A stretch of DNA of 54,820 nucleotides from an uncultured Burkholderiales bacterium (GTDB lineage Bacteria > Pseudomonadota > Gammaproteobacteria > Burkholderiales > Burkholderiaceae_C). The notes beneath the pieces are model-generated. The model saw only the letters and a list, made by a program, of their open reading frames with translations. It was not told the origin of the DNA and ran no database searches. Below are positions 1 to 14,006 of this stretch, piece after piece (positions within the stretch are counted from its first letter, which is position 1; the number at the start of each line of letters is the position of its first letter). The stretch lies in contig CAIWAO010000081.1 of NCBI GenBank assembly GCA_903910745.1, forward strand, positions 1-54,820, read 5' to 3'. The position numbers and the translations under genes are program-made.

Positions 1-130
1 AAAAATTTTTAATTCTGTATGGCATGATAGCTGAGGGCGTGTCACAGAGATTAAATATTCGTGCCGAACTCCGTTCATTCATGAATTTAAATGGAGTTGC
101 TCTGGGTTCATCCCTTGGTTTTACAAATCT

Positions 131-2188
131 TTACGCTTTTTCAAGCGACTCTTGTAGCAGCATCCACTGATTCTCATGCTCCTCAATTTCATTTTGTAAC
201 TCTTTGAGTCGTTTTCCAATCGATGCCAATTCTGTATGAACTGCTCCGCTGACAAGCTTTTCCTCAAGTTTTAATTTCTCAGCGCTAAGTGATGCCAACT
301 TCACATCAATTGTTTTGATCTCCTTCAGGATTGGCTGGGATTGCAGATTTTTCTGATTTCTTAGCTCAGCTTCGCGTTTTCTGCGCTCCTTGGCACTTAT
401 TATTTCTCCTGGATCTATTGGCTTTGGTGGTTTTCTGGAATTAGGGGGAGGGGATGAATTATCAAAATTTTGCCGTATTTCATTAGACTCTGAATTTTGC
501 CTAAAACCCGTTTTATTAGGGTTATTGGATTGGGATTTATTCCCAAACTCCTCCTTCATCAACTCCTTGATCCGTTTCGCCTCAGCCAACAAATATTGCT
601 GATAGTCATCAAGATCGCCAACAAAGTCCTCGATAACCCCCCTTCCTACCAGCCAAAACTCCTCGCATACCGCTCTAAGCAAAGCGCGGTCGTGGCTGAC
701 CAACAGAACACTACCATCGAATTGGTTAAGCGCCATACCAAGCGCTTCTCGAGTGACCAAGTCCAGGTGGTTAGTTGGTTCATCGAGCAGCAATAAATTG
801 GGCTTTTGCCAAACAATCATTGCTAATACAAGCCTCGCTTTTTCACCCCCACTTAGGGTCCCTACAGGTTGAGATACCATCTCATTTACAAATCGAAAGG
901 TACCCAAATAGTTCCTCAACTCTTGCTCTCTGGTTTGAGGGGCAAACTCCTTAGCCAATCTTATGAAATGCATAAGGGGTGAGTCCTCTGGACTTAAGAC
1001 ATCCAACTCTTGTTGTGCAAAATATCCTATTCGCAGTCCCTTGCCCTCGACTATAGAGCCGCTGAGCAGGGGCATTGCCCTGGCGATGGTTTTAATAAAG
1101 GTTGACTTTCCTTGACCGTTGGCTCCCAAAATTCCGATTCTTTGTCCCGATAAAACAGATCTGTTGATATCGTTTAATATGGTTCTCTCAGTGCCATGTC
1201 CGCTCTCAGTGTCATCTGTGACGTACCCAAACTGGCCCGATTTGAGCGAGATCATCGGGTTGGGGAGGGTGGGCGAGGGTTTGAACTGAAACTCAAAGTC
1301 GGCTGTACCTGCAACAGGGGCGACGCGTGACATCCTCTCCAAAGCTTTAACCCGGCTTTGTGCTTGTTTAGCCTTGGAGGCCTGCGCTTTAAATCTATTG
1401 ATAAATGATTGCAAGTGCTCAATTCGCGCTGATTGCTTTACAAAAGCAGCTTGTTGCAAAAGAAGTTGCTGCGTTTTTAGTTCCTCAAAAGTGCTGTAAT
1501 TTCCTCCGTATCTGGTGAGTTTCGAATCCTCAAGGTGGAGGGTAACCTTTGTAATTGCATCTAAGAATTCTTTATCGTGACTGATCACTACCATGGTACC
1601 TGCATACCTTTGAAGCCAACTCTCAAGCCAAACCAGCGCATCCAAATCCAGGTGATTGGTTGGCTCATCAAGCAACAGTAAATCGGATGGGCACATTAAA
1701 GCCCGTGCTAATTGAAGACGCATTCTCCAACCACCTGAGAAACTATTTACAGTGTTTTCTAACTGATCAGGTCTAAAACCGAGCCCCAAAATAAGTGACT
1801 GCGCTCTGGACTTTGCATCATGAGCGCCCAAGTCTGACAGTGCGAGATGTGCATGAGCGATCTCCATACCATCTTGCGAAGCCTCTGCTTTCAAAAGTGC
1901 TTCCTGTGCCGCCCCAAGAGCAATGTCTCCACTTAAGACGAATTCAGTTGCCGAGTCATCGCTCTCAGGCATCTCCTGGGCAACCTGAGCCATCTGCCAA
2001 GCGCTAGGTATTTGTACCTCACCTTTGTCCTCACTAAGGGTTTTGTTCAGTAAAGCAAAAAGGCTAGATTTACCAGCTCCATTTCTGCCAATTAATCCCA
2101 CTTTTTCTCCCGGATTAATAGTGACACTGGCGTGATCTAAAACGACCTTAGTACCGCGTCGAAGTACGACATCTTGCAAAACTATCAT
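131..2188 (-). CDS. yheS: ABC-F family ATPase, YheS type
   Basis: A 685-residue soluble protein with two ABC ATPase domains and no membrane segments, the ABC-F architecture of translation factors that act at the ribosomal E site. Domain 1 has Walker A GRNGAGKS near residue 34, signature FSGGWRMRL near 149 and Walker B LLLLDEPTNHLDLDAL near 170. Domain 2 has Walker A GANGQGKS near 350, signature LSGGEKARL near 440 and a second LLLLDEPTNHLDL. The FSGGWRMRL signature and the GYFAQQEL and VWQKPNLLLLDEP stretches match YheS rather than Uup or EttA. A low-complexity Asn/Pro-rich linker (about 560-600) leads to a Lys/Glu-rich C-terminal coiled coil. It is the last gene of the dapC-dapD-dapE-prmB run; prmB ends 46 bases upstream. 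The substrate or stress in which it acts cannot be read from sequence. Confidence 0.93.
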   Translation of the reverse strand: MIVLQDVVLRRGTKVVLDHASVTINPGEKVGLIGRNGAGKSSLFALLNKTLSEDKGEVQIPSAWQMAQVAQEMPESDDSATEFVLSGDIALGAAQEALLKAEASQDGMEIAHAHLALSDLGAHDAKSRAQSLILGLGFRPDQLENTVNSFSGGWRMRLQLARALMCPSDLLLLDEPTNHLDLDALVWLESWLQRYAGTMVVISHDKEFLDAITKVTLHLEDSKLTRYGGNYSTFEELKTQQLLLQQAAFVKQSARIEHLQSFINRFKAQASKAKQAQSRVKALERMSRVAPVAGTADFEFQFKPSPTLPNPMISLKSGQFGYVTDDTESGHGTERTILNDINRSVLSGQRIGILGANGQGKSTFIKTIARAMPLLSGSIVEGKGLRIGYFAQQELDVLSPEDSPLMHFIRLAKEFAPQTREQELRNYLGTFRFVNEMVSQPVGTLSGGEKARLVLAMIVWQKPNLLLLDEPTNHLDLVTREALGMALNQFDGSVLLVSHDRALLRAVCEEFWLVGRGVIEDFVGDLDDYQQYLLAEAKRIKELMKEEFGNKSQSNNPNKTGFRQNSESNEIRQNFDNSSPPPNSRKPPKPIDPGEIISAKERRKREAELRNQKNLQSQPILKEIKTIDVKLASLSAEKLKLEEKLVSGAVHTELASIGKRLKELQNEIEEHENQWMLLQESLEKA

Positions 2189-2234
2189 TGTTTAAAGCTT
2201 ACTTGTAAATTTAAAATATTCAGTGAAATGCTGA

Positions 2235-3113
2235 TCACTGGGTTTGCAAAAATGCAGTTAATTGATGCTTCGTAATTAATACCACTTGGTCTTGCGTTGA
2301 ACTGGTCTGAAGCCAAACACAGTCAAGATGTGGGAAAGCGATCTCAAAATTATTTCTCTCGTGACCAATTTCCAAGACAATCACGCCAGTATCACATAGG
2401 TAATTCGGGGTATCTGAGAGGAAACGCTTTATAAAGTCCATACCGTCCTCACCGCCGTAAAGGGATAAGTGGGGCTCGGCTTTGTATTCCTCAGGCAATT
2501 CACGCATACTTTTAGAGTTGACATAGGGTGGATTACATAAAATCAGGTCATATGGACCACCAGCATGCTCCATGCAATCGGATAGTACTAATTTGATTCT
2601 TTGTTCCAGTAGGTGTCGTTTCAGATTTATTTGAGCGACCTCTAAAGCCTCAACAGAAATATCTAATGCATCAATCTTGACATCAGGATATACCATTGCA
2701 CAGATGATGGCTAAACTACCATTTCCAGTGCAAAGGTCAAGAACTTGAGAAGTATGGATACTTAACCAAGGATCTATTGATCCATCTACCAAACATTCTG
2801 CAATAAGGCTTCTTGGGATAATGCTTCTTTGGTCTACAAAGAAGGGAACCCCTTGAAGCCATGCCTCCCCAGTTAGATAGGCACTGGGTTTTCTATCTTG
2901 AATACGAGTCTCAATAGTTTTATAGGCTTTATGGATTTGATTTTCACTTAATTCAGAATGGATTAGGGTTGTATCTGTGTCCAAAGGTAATCCAAGACTC
3001 CAAAGCACCAACCAAGAAGCCTCATCATGAGCATTCGTAGTACCGTGTCCAAATGATACTTGAGCAAGGGTAAGACGGTTTGTGCATTCGCTTATGAGGT
3101 CTTGCAATCTCAT
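2235..3113 (-). CDS. prmB: Ribosomal protein L3 N5-glutamine methyltransferase
   Basis: A SAM-dependent methyltransferase of the HemK family that modifies a glutamine side chain. The SAM-binding loop is [12 protein letters not shown] (about residues 125-136) and the catalytic NPPYV motif follows near 194. The family contains PrmC (release factors) and PrmB (ribosomal protein L3). The N-terminal helical region, with [12 protein letters not shown] and [17 protein letters not shown], resembles PrmB, so I call it PrmB, although PrmC is not fully excluded. Its ATG overlaps the TGA of dapE in an ATGA, so the two genes are translationally coupled on one transcript. Confidence 0.88.
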   Translation of the reverse strand: MRLQDLISECTNRLTLAQVSFGHGTTNAHDEASWLVLWSLGLPLDTDTTLIHSELSENQIHKAYKTIETRIQDRKPSAYLTGEAWLQGVPFFVDQRSIIPRSLIAECLVDGSIDPWLSIHTSQVLDLCTGNGSLAIICAMVYPDVKIDALDISVEALEVAQINLKRHLLEQRIKLVLSDCMEHAGGPYDLILCNPPYVNSKSMRELPEEYKAEPHLSLYGGEDGMDFIKRFLSDTPNYLCDTGVIVLEIGHERNNFEIAFPHLDCVWLQTSSTQDQVVLITKHQLTAFLQTQ

Positions 3114-4312
3114 GGGGTTGCCAAAGACGCTTGTGAAATGCTGTTTAATGACAAAATAATTTGGTAATACACATCTTTAAGTTTCTCTAAATCTTCAATC
3201 CTTACACGTTCATTAATTTTGTGAATGGTTGAGTTGGGTGGTCCTAACTCAATGACTTGATTGCAAATTCTTGAAATGAATCTTCCGTCACTTGTTCCAC
3301 CAGATGTAGAGAGTTCGGTATCAATGAGGCATACATCCTTAATTGCTTGGCGTACAGCTTGCACCAAATCCCCCTCCTCAGTAATAAAGGGCATGCCTCC
3401 AAGGGTCCATTTGAGATCGTACTCAAGTGAGTAATGATCAAGCACTGCATGTACTCGGGATTGAAGGCTCTCTACAGAGGACTCCGTACAAAAACGAAAG
3501 TTAAAATCTACTACGCACTCACCTGGTATAACATTACTAGCCCCAGTTCCTGCGTGGATGTTACTTATTTGCCAACTAGTCGGTTGAAAGTAATCGTTCC
3601 CCTTGTCCCAAACAGTGTTGACTAATTCGTTCATCGCCGGAGCAAATAGGTGGATTGGATTTTTGGCAAGTTGAGGATAGGCAATGTGACCTTGAATACC
3701 TTTAATTACGAGTTTTCCGCTTAAAGTGCCTCTTCTCCCGTTCTTGATCATATCGCCAGTTTTTTCAACAGCAGTTGGTTCACCAACAATACACCAATCA
3801 AGCTTTTCAGATCTGTGTTTTAGTGCGTCGCATACTTTAACAGTGCCCCCGGTTGCAGGCCCCTCTTCATCGCTTGTAATCAAAAATGCAATATTCAAAC
3901 TTGGATTGGGACAGTTATCGTAAAACGCTTTCGTTGCCAATACCATGGCGGCTAGTGAGGACTTCATGTCACTTGTGCCACGCCCGTAAAGATGACCCTC
4001 CCTGTATGAAGGCGTAAACGGGTCACTGTCCCATTTAGAAATAGGGCCAGTTGGAACGACATCCGTATGACCTGCAAATACAAGAGTTTTTGAATTAAAA
4101 ACTTTGTCTGTAGCTGACGAATTGGGATGTTTGGATTTTCGAATTGACCAAGTATTTGTAACTCTCAAATCGTCTTCGCCGTCGTAAATCCATTCTGTTT
4201 CAAATCCAAGCGGTTTTAAATACTCGAGGAGTATATTTTGGCACCCCGCGTCATTTGGGGTCAAAGATACCTGCGCAACTAAACGCTCTGTAAGTGATAA
4301 AAGTTCAGACAT
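3110..4312 (-). CDS. dapE: Succinyl-diaminopimelate desuccinylase
   Basis: An M20-family metallohydrolase that removes succinate from N-succinyl-LL-2,6-diaminopimelate in lysine and peptidoglycan precursor synthesis. Visible motifs are [11 protein letters not shown] (metal His and nearby residues), [10 protein letters not shown] (bridging Asp), [11 protein letters not shown] (catalytic and metal Glu) and [12 protein letters not shown] (C-terminal metal His). I place the start at the ATG at 4312 (protein [12 protein letters not shown]..., 400 residues), which matches the usual N-terminus. An in-frame TTG at 4345 would add 11 residues without family support. dapD lies 95 bases upstream and prmB overlaps by 4 bases, so this is part of a dap operon. 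Confidence 0.95.
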   Translation of the reverse strand: MSELLSLTERLVAQVSLTPNDAGCQNILLEYLKPLGFETEWIYDGEDDLRVTNTWSIRKSKHPNSSATDKVFNSKTLVFAGHTDVVPTGPISKWDSDPFTPSYREGHLYGRGTSDMKSSLAAMVLATKAFYDNCPNPSLNIAFLITSDEEGPATGGTVKVCDALKHRSEKLDWCIVGEPTAVEKTGDMIKNGRRGTLSGKLVIKGIQGHIAYPQLAKNPIHLFAPAMNELVNTVWDKGNDYFQPTSWQISNIHAGTGASNVIPGECVVDFNFRFCTESSVESLQSRVHAVLDHYSLEYDLKWTLGGMPFITEEGDLVQAVRQAIKDVCLIDTELSTSGGTSDGRFISRICNQVIELGPPNSTIHKINERVRIEDLEKLKDVYYQIILSLNSISQASLATP

Positions 4313-4407
4313 TGATTGGTGGTGAGTTAATGCTGTCTTATCCAATTATTAAACAACCCCGAAACTGTGACCCAGAGTTGATTGAAGGTGAAAAGCAGTT
4401 TGTAGTT

Positions 4408-5232
4408 TTAATCGCGTAGTAAATCGTTTAAGCTTGTCTTTGCTCTGGTTTGTGCGTCAACTCGCTTGACAATAACTGCGCAGTAAAGACTGTATTTGCC
4501 AGATTCGCTAGGTAGATTTCCAGATACAACTACGGAGCCGCTGGGGACTCTTCCATACATAATTTCGCCGGTTGCGCGGTCATATATTTTTGTACTTTGG
4601 CCAATATAAACACCCATGGAGATAACAGAGTTCTCCTCAACAATGACCCCTTCCACAATCTCAGACCGGGCGCCAATAAAGCAATTGTCTTCAATAATTG
4701 TTGGGTTGGCTTGTAGTGGCTCCAACACACCTCCCAAGCCCACTCCACCTGATAGATGAACATTTTTGCCTACTTGAGCGCACGATCCCACAGTGGCCCA
4801 TGTATCAACCATTGTGCCTTCGTCAACATAAGCTCCAATATTGACGTAACTGGGCATCAAAATGGCTCCCTTAGCAATGTAGCTTCCTCGTCTTGCAACT
4901 GCAGGGGGCACAACTCTTACACCACTTTCTTTCATCTCTTGTTCACTAAGAGAAGCAAATTTAGTGGGCACTTTGTCATAAAAACCTAAGTCCCCTGCAT
5001 GCATAGGTACGTTGTCACTAAATTTAAAGCTCAAGAGTACAGCTTTTTTAATCCACTGGTGAGTCTCCCATTGGCCCACCGCTTTTTTTGTACTGACCCT
5101 TAAGCGTCCTGCGTTGAGCTCTCCAATAACGTGATCGACTGCTTGCGTAATTTCAGTCCCAGCGTTAGAGATATTTAGTTGAGCACGGTTTTCCCATGCT
5201 TGATCGATTATGGTTTGAAGTTGTTGACTCAT
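4408..5232 (-). CDS. dapD: Tetrahydrodipicolinate N-succinyltransferase
   Basis: Transfers succinyl from succinyl-CoA to tetrahydrodipicolinate, the committed step of the succinylase branch of lysine synthesis. It has the alpha N-terminal part followed by a left-handed beta-helix of hexapeptide repeats (from about residue 105, [19 protein letters not shown], through [19 protein letters not shown]). With the ATG at 5232 the protein has 274 residues and starts [17 protein letters not shown], the family's normal beginning. The open frame runs 43 codons further upstream, but that stretch overlaps the end of dapC and has no family similarity. It begins 16 bases after the dapC stop, so it is co-transcribed with it. 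Confidence 0.95.
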   Translation of the reverse strand: MSQQLQTIIDQAWENRAQLNISNAGTEITQAVDHVIGELNAGRLRVSTKKAVGQWETHQWIKKAVLLSFKFSDNVPMHAGDLGFYDKVPTKFASLSEQEMKESGVRVVPPAVARRGSYIAKGAILMPSYVNIGAYVDEGTMVDTWATVGSCAQVGKNVHLSGGVGLGGVLEPLQANPTIIEDNCFIGARSEIVEGVIVEENSVISMGVYIGQSTKIYDRATGEIMYGRVPSGSVVVSGNLPSESGKYSLYCAVIVKRVDAQTRAKTSLNDLLRD

Positions 5233-5248
5233 TTTTTTAATAAGTTGG

Positions 5249-6481
5249 TTAGAAATTTTTAAGTACAAAGCTTTTGATTCTTTGGGCGGCTTCAACGCAC
5301 TCTTGTGTCTGTGCAACCAAGGCCATGCGTATTCTGCCTTTTCCGGGGTTTTTCCCGCCAAATTCTCTTGCCAAGTAACTGCCAGGCAAAACAGTTACAT
5401 TGTATTGACTCATAAGTTCTTTGGCAAAATTTTCGTCATCCCCTCCAGGCACACCCGCCCAGAGGTAGAAAGCAGCGTCCGGTAATTTGACATCCAAGCA
5501 TGGCTCTAAAATAGGCAATACATTGGCAAATTTTTCCTTATATAGGTTTCTGTTCTCAATGACGTGTTGTTCGTCGTCCCAAGCTTTTACGCTTGCCGCT
5601 TGAATCATGCCACTCATTGCACTTCCGTGGTAGGTTCTGTACAACAAAAAGGATTTGATTAATTTTTCATCACCTGCAACAAATCCACTGCGCATTCCAG
5701 GGACATTGCTTCTTTTGGATAGGGAAGTAAAGGCAACAATATTTTTATAGTTTTGAATGCCCAGTCTTTGCGCTGCTTCAAGGCCACCAAGTGGAGGTTC
5801 ATCTTTAAAGTAAATTTCGCTATAGCATTCGTCGGAGGCGATTACAAAGCCATATTCCTCGCTTAATTCAAAAAGTTTGCGCCACTCTTCAAGGTCCATT
5901 ACAGCGCCAGTTGGATTACCTGGTGAACAAACGATTACCAATTGAGTCCTTTTCCAAGTCTGTCTGGAGACCTGGGACCAATCGATACCGAAATTCCTCG
6001 TTGGATCGCTAGGCACGTAATAGGGCTCGGCTCCTGCGAGAAGTGCAGCCCCTTCGTAAATTTGATAAAACGGGTTAGGACAGATCACAAAAGGTGCAAC
6101 TTTACTAGGTGCATTAGATAAATTTCCATTTACCAGTCCAGAATTTGGATCTATTACGGCTTGGGTAAAAGAAAACAAAGCCTCCCTAGATCCATTGACC
6201 GGTAATATTTGAGTTTTTGGATCAACTTCAATCCCATACCTTCTGTTTAACCAATTCGAGCAAGATTGCCTAAGTGCAAACTCCCCAATGGTGGGTGGAT
6301 AGCCGCTCAAGGCTTTAAAATTACTTGATATTGCATCAAGTATGAATTGAGGAGTTGCATGTTTTGGCTCCCCAATGCCAAGGCTTATGGGGGAAAAATC
6401 ACTGTTTGGAGTTATCGGGGCAAATAACTGCTTTAATCGCTCAAATGGGTAAGGTTGGAGCCTATCTAAAAGTGGGTTCAT
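5249..6481 (-). CDS. dapC: Succinyldiaminopimelate transaminase
   Basis: A fold-type I PLP aminotransferase, called DapC because it starts [16 protein letters not shown], a hallmark N-terminus of this group, and sits directly upstream of dapD. The PLP-lysine motif is [15 protein letters not shown] (about residues 255-269); [12 protein letters not shown] and [10 protein letters not shown] supply further cofactor contacts. An in-frame TTG at 6508 would extend it by 9 residues; the ATG at 6481 fits the family. It is the first gene of the minus-strand dapC-dapD-dapE-prmB-yheS run. The start is divergent from the small gene at 6557, so the 75 bases between must hold the promoters of both. Confidence 0.92.
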   Translation of the reverse strand: MNPLLDRLQPYPFERLKQLFAPITPNSDFSPISLGIGEPKHATPQFILDAISSNFKALSGYPPTIGEFALRQSCSNWLNRRYGIEVDPKTQILPVNGSREALFSFTQAVIDPNSGLVNGNLSNAPSKVAPFVICPNPFYQIYEGAALLAGAEPYYVPSDPTRNFGIDWSQVSRQTWKRTQLVIVCSPGNPTGAVMDLEEWRKLFELSEEYGFVIASDECYSEIYFKDEPPLGGLEAAQRLGIQNYKNIVAFTSLSKRSNVPGMRSGFVAGDEKLIKSFLLYRTYHGSAMSGMIQAASVKAWDDEQHVIENRNLYKEKFANVLPILEPCLDVKLPDAAFYLWAGVPGGDDENFAKELMSQYNVTVLPGSYLAREFGGKNPGKGRIRMALVAQTQECVEAAQRIKSFVLKNF

Positions 6482-6556
6482 CTGAGTATTATCTTTTAAT
6501 TTTTGCAATCTCTCGTCGACATAAAAATAAATTCTTGTTTCTCAGGCAACAAATCA

Positions 6557-6934
6557 ATGTATCACTACCTAGACATATCTAATGCAACTGTTTTTGCAAG
6601 CACTGAGACTGAACTAATTCATCTTGCTAATGAGTATGCAATCAGCCTTGCAAGAGATTGTGATTTTTTCCAGGGAATTCATACTGCGCTAATTACCGAC
6701 CCTTTAAGTCTAGAATCAACAGATTCGTTGGATAATTTGTCCAGGCATTTGCACCAAATCATCGGATATTTGCCTATTTTTTGTGCAATTGAGTATGTAA
6801 ACAAGGCAAAATTACTGGTTAAATTAATTCAAAATAGCTCATCTTCTGAATTTTCTGAGTCTATGTTGCGTTTAAAGGAGATACTAGAGGGTTTGCAAAG
6901 CGAATTAAAGAATTGGCTTGAACAGAGATCTTAA
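6557..6934 (+). CDS. Hypothetical 125-residue soluble protein upstream of smc
   Basis: I do not recognise the family. The product is acidic and probably mostly helical, with two alternating hydrophobic stretches (around IIGYLPIFCAIEYVN) and a C-terminal amphipathic segment (RLKEILEGLQSELKNWLEQ). There is no signal peptide or membrane segment. The ATG at 6557 has AGGC about 10 bases upstream; a TTG at 6503 would add 18 unsupported residues. It lies between divergent dapC and smc, on the smc strand and 124 bases before smc, so it may be read with smc. It could be a small regulatory or adaptor protein, but nothing in the sequence fixes that. Confidence 0.7.
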   Translation: MYHYLDISNATVFASTETELIHLANEYAISLARDCDFFQGIHTALITDPLSLESTDSLDNLSRHLHQIIGYLPIFCAIEYVNKAKLLVKLIQNSSSSEFSESMLRLKEILEGLQSELKNWLEQRS

Positions 6935-7058
6935 TTTTCTTGTGTTGATCGTCAATTTGGAAATTAGCAAAGCAAGTAAATTTCTGGACATCAATTGGTT
7001 TGATTCAGTGGCTTTTAATTTGTTCTAAATCGTTTTAAATTGTTTCAAGGTTACATCG

Positions 7059-10000
7059 GTGCGTTTAACTTCCATCAAAATCTCAGGCTTCAAATCATTC
7101 GCTGAGCCTACTACTTTTATGTTGCCTGGCCAATTGGTAGGCGTAGTTGGCCCCAATGGCTGTGGTAAATCAAACATCATTGACGGCGTTAGATGGGTTT
7201 TGGGAGAGAGTAGGGCTAGTGAGTTGCGCGGTGAGTCTATGCAAGATGTGATCTTCAATGGAACCAACAACCGTAAAGCCTCAAGTAGAGCCAGTGTGGA
7301 GCTGATATTTGATAATTCAGATCACCGCGCTGGTGGTCAGTGGTCGCAGTTTACAGAAATTGCCGTGAAGCGAGTTTTAACACGTGATGGCACTAGTAGT
7401 TACTATCTAAATAACCAGCCAGTTCGTCGTCGAGATATTCAAGACGTGTTCTTGGGCACGGGTTTAGGTCCCAGAGCTTACGCGATCATTGGTCAGGGAA
7501 CGATCAGTCGAATCATTGAATCTAAACCAGAGGACTTAAGACTCTTTTTGGAAGAGGCCGCAGGTGTATCAAAGTATAAAGAAAGGCGTCGGGAAACCGA
7601 GAACAGGCTTGCTGATACTCGTGAAAATTTAGTGAGAGTTGAAGATATTCTTAGAGAGTTAAACGCTAACTTAGACAAGTTAGAAAAACAAGCTGAGGTT
7701 GCCAACAAATACAACTCGCTCAACTCAGACGTAACTCTTAAGCAACAACAACTCTGGTACCTACGTAGGTCAGAATCCGAGCGTGAACAAACTCAGATCA
7801 AAACGCAGCAAGAACGAGCCGGAATTGATCTTGAAGCCAAAATTGCCGATCTAAGGAAGATTGAGTCTGATTTAGAAACAATCAGACAATCTCACTACCT
7901 CGCAGGCGACCAGCTTAATCAGTCTCAGGGGTTGCTTTATGAGTCGACCGCAGAAGTAGGCCGTTTAGAGGGCGAAATCAGGTTTGTTGTGAGCTCAAAA
8001 GAACGCACAGAAGAGAGAATTACCCAACTCTTTGAACAAAGAGAACACTGGACAGAGCAGCAAGAAAATGCACTCGAAGAAATTGAGCGACTCAAGGAGT
8101 CAGAATCCAATCAGATGGAGGAGTTGGAGATTTTGCTTGCTAGGCTAGAGGAGGAACGCGATCATGTTCCTACTCTTGAGTCACAGTGGCGAGAGGCTCA
8201 AAACAACGCAGAATCGCAAAGAACAAGCGTAACTCAGGTTCAACAGCAAATACAGGTGTTAGCTGCTGAGCAAAGAAGCATTGATGAACAAGATAAATTA
8301 CTCGAAATCAGATCTGAACGTTTGAAATCTGAGTTATCCAATCTTGAGCCCGCAGACCAGGAGTTACTTGCAAAACTAAATCAAGAGTTGGCTCTATCGC
8401 AACAAGACTTTGAATCCTCACAGGCTCAAATGTTTGAACTGCAAGAGCGAGTGCCTGAGTTGGATCAGGAAAGGACTCAGGCCCAGGAGGCCAGTTATGC
8501 CGAATCCACCAAACTCTCAGACCTAAGCGCTAGGCATGAGGCTCTTGTCTCATTACAAGAGAAAGTAAAAACAGACTCAAAACTCAAGCCTTGGTTGTCA
8601 AAGCATGGTTTAGACGGTTTAGAGGCACTTTGGGGCCGAATACATATTGAAAAAGGGTGGGAGAACGCCCTGGAGTCTGCACTTCGTGAGAGATTGTCCT
8701 CACTAGAGGTCTCAAAGCTGGAGATGGTTTCTTCATTCGCTAAAGATACTCCACCAGCAAAACTGACATTTTATGCAAACAATACACAAACCAATCCCCA
8801 GTCTAGCTCTGGCACTTCGCCTGCCAATTTAAAGCCACTGATTGAGCTCGTAAAGGCAAAGGACGCACAGCAAAAATCCTTGTTCTCTGAGTGGCTCCAA
8901 GGGGCTTACACTGCTCCCACACTAGAGGACGCCATGGGCGCTCGGATGAGCCTCAAAGCAGGTGAGGCCATATATGTACCTTCCGGTCATTCAATTACCT
9001 CAAGTAGCGTTAGCTTTTATGCGCCAGATAATGAGCAAGCCGGCTTGTTGGCTAGAGCACAAGAGATCGAAAACTTGGATAAAGAACTCAAAGCCCAAAA
9101 GTTGATTTCCGATGAATCTAAAAATAATCTAATCAGGCTTGAGATTGATTATAAAAATGCATCCCAGCAACTCACTCAAATCCGACTGGATGTTTCTGAA
9201 AAACAGCAAAAATTGCATGAAATCGAGGTTAAAACACTCAAACTTTCTCAGCAAGCCGAGCAAACTCAACAACGAACTCAGCAACTTCAAAACGAACTTA
9301 CTGAAATTAAAGAGTCCAGAAGTAGCCTACAAGAAAGGCGAAATATTGCAGAGGGGCGCTTTGAGTCACTGGATATGGAGTTATCTGATACTCAGGAGAG
9401 ATTTGCAAATTTAGAGCAATCCGTCATAGACGCAGAGAAACAACTATCTAACGCCAGAGAAGCTTTAAGGCAGTCCGAGCGACTACACCAAGAGGCAGAG
9501 TTTGCCGCAAGAACATTGGTCTCTAGAAAAGCCGAGCTCGAGAGAACTATTCAGTCTGCTCAGACCCAACTCAGCAGCCTAGCAGAGGAGCATGCCAGAC
9601 TCACTCAAGAACTTGCTCAACTCTCAGATGAATCCGCTCGTGCAGGTCTTCAACAAGCCCTGGAGCTTAAGACTGAGCGAGAGAAAGACCTTGCTGCCAA
9701 ACGCAGTGAATATGACGGTCTTACCAGCAGCCTAAGGGCAGCCGATGAGAGTAGGTTGCAGCGAGAGCGTGAACTCGATCCCCTTAGACAAAAGATAACT
9801 GATCTGCAACTGAAAGAGCAAGCTGCTCGAATTGGATTTGAACAGTTTGATGAGCAACTAAGGCTAGCCGAAGCAGATTTGGACCTGATTGCAGTCTCTA
9901 TAGAGCAGGGTAACGTTCAGTTGTCTGGGTTGCAAACTTCGATTGACAAAATTCAGCGCGAAATTACTTCGCTAGGAGCCGTCAATCTTGCCGCCCTAGA

Positions 10001-10589
10001 AGAGTTAAGTACCTCTCGTGAACGTAAGTTGTTCTTGGATTCTCAATCTGCAGATCTGAATGAGGCTATGAATACGCTTGAGCAAGCAATAAAGAAAATT
10101 GACGGCGAAACCAGGGAACTTTTGGGAGACACGTTTAAAACAGTAAATGAACATTTCGGTCGTATGTTCCCTGAGTTATTCGGAGGAGGCAATGCACGCT
10201 TGATGATGACGGGGGAGGAGATTTTGGACTCTGGTGTTCAAGTTATGGCTCAACCTCCAGGCAAAAAGAACCAAACCATTCATTTGCTATCCGGGGGTGA
10301 GAAAGCTCTTACTGCTATAGCACTTGTTTTTGCGATTTTCCAGCTCAATCCGGCTCCATTTTGTTTGCTCGATGAGGTTGACGCGCCCCTTGATGATGCC
10401 AATACTGAACGCTATGCGAAGTTGGTGAAATCAATGGCGACTGAGACTCAATTCTTATTCATTTCCCATAACAAAATCGCCATGGAGATGGCTGAACAAT
10501 TAATCGGTGTAACGATGCAAGAGCAAGGCGTCTCTCGTATAGTTGCGGTGGATATGCAATCAGCCGCCTCACTTGCTGAGCCAGCTTAA
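7059..10589 (+). CDS. smc: Chromosome segregation protein SMC
   Basis: A 1,176-residue SMC ATPase, the core of the bacterial condensin that compacts and individualises replicated chromosomes. The N-terminal head has Walker A GPNGCGKS at residues 31-38. Long Glu/Gln-rich coiled coils flank a hinge at roughly 510-660, and the C-terminal head has signature LLSGGEKALTAIAL near 1077 and Walker B CLLDEVDAPLDD near 1103. The start is GTG with AAGG about 8 bases upstream; the first residues (VRLTSIKISGFKSFA) are those expected for SMC. It is followed after 59 bases by zipA and then ligA, a fixed order in Burkholderiales. No scpA or scpB is in the window. Confidence 0.97.
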   Translation: MRLTSIKISGFKSFAEPTTFMLPGQLVGVVGPNGCGKSNIIDGVRWVLGESRASELRGESMQDVIFNGTNNRKASSRASVELIFDNSDHRAGGQWSQFTEIAVKRVLTRDGTSSYYLNNQPVRRRDIQDVFLGTGLGPRAYAIIGQGTISRIIESKPEDLRLFLEEAAGVSKYKERRRETENRLADTRENLVRVEDILRELNANLDKLEKQAEVANKYNSLNSDVTLKQQQLWYLRRSESEREQTQIKTQQERAGIDLEAKIADLRKIESDLETIRQSHYLAGDQLNQSQGLLYESTAEVGRLEGEIRFVVSSKERTEERITQLFEQREHWTEQQENALEEIERLKESESNQMEELEILLARLEEERDHVPTLESQWREAQNNAESQRTSVTQVQQQIQVLAAEQRSIDEQDKLLEIRSERLKSELSNLEPADQELLAKLNQELALSQQDFESSQAQMFELQERVPELDQERTQAQEASYAESTKLSDLSARHEALVSLQEKVKTDSKLKPWLSKHGLDGLEALWGRIHIEKGWENALESALRERLSSLEVSKLEMVSSFAKDTPPAKLTFYANNTQTNPQSSSGTSPANLKPLIELVKAKDAQQKSLFSEWLQGAYTAPTLEDAMGARMSLKAGEAIYVPSGHSITSSSVSFYAPDNEQAGLLARAQEIENLDKELKAQKLISDESKNNLIRLEIDYKNASQQLTQIRLDVSEKQQKLHEIEVKTLKLSQQAEQTQQRTQQLQNELTEIKESRSSLQERRNIAEGRFESLDMELSDTQERFANLEQSVIDAEKQLSNAREALRQSERLHQEAEFAARTLVSRKAELERTIQSAQTQLSSLAEEHARLTQELAQLSDESARAGLQQALELKTEREKDLAAKRSEYDGLTSSLRAADESRLQRERELDPLRQKITDLQLKEQAARIGFEQFDEQLRLAEADLDLIAVSIEQGNVQLSGLQTSIDKIQREITSLGAVNLAALEELSTSRERKLFLDSQSADLNEAMNTLEQAIKKIDGETRELLGDTFKTVNEHFGRMFPELFGGGNARLMMTGEEILDSGVQVMAQPPGKKNQTIHLLSGGEKALTAIALVFAIFQLNPAPFCLLDEVDAPLDDANTERYAKLVKSMATETQFLFISHNKIAMEMAEQLIGVTMQEQGVSRIVAVDMQSAASLAEPA

Positions 10590-10648
10590 ATTGACGAAAT
10601 TTTTGGATATCTTTTTTTACCTAAACTTAATTTGTGAATTTATAAACA

Positions 10649-13992
<3,344 letters not shown>

Positions 13993-14006
13993 TAAGGGGA
14001 TTGACT

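Noticed and set aside
3-170. Open plus-strand frame at the left edge, reading in from outside the window and running into the end of yheS
   Set aside because: About 55 codons with no recognisable family and a tail that would overlap yheS; it may be the end of a convergent gene, but the visible part is too short to support a call.
5233-5361. 43-codon N-terminal extension of DapD
   Set aside because: It overlaps the dapC coding end and the family starts at MSQQLQ; the extension is only the open frame running on.
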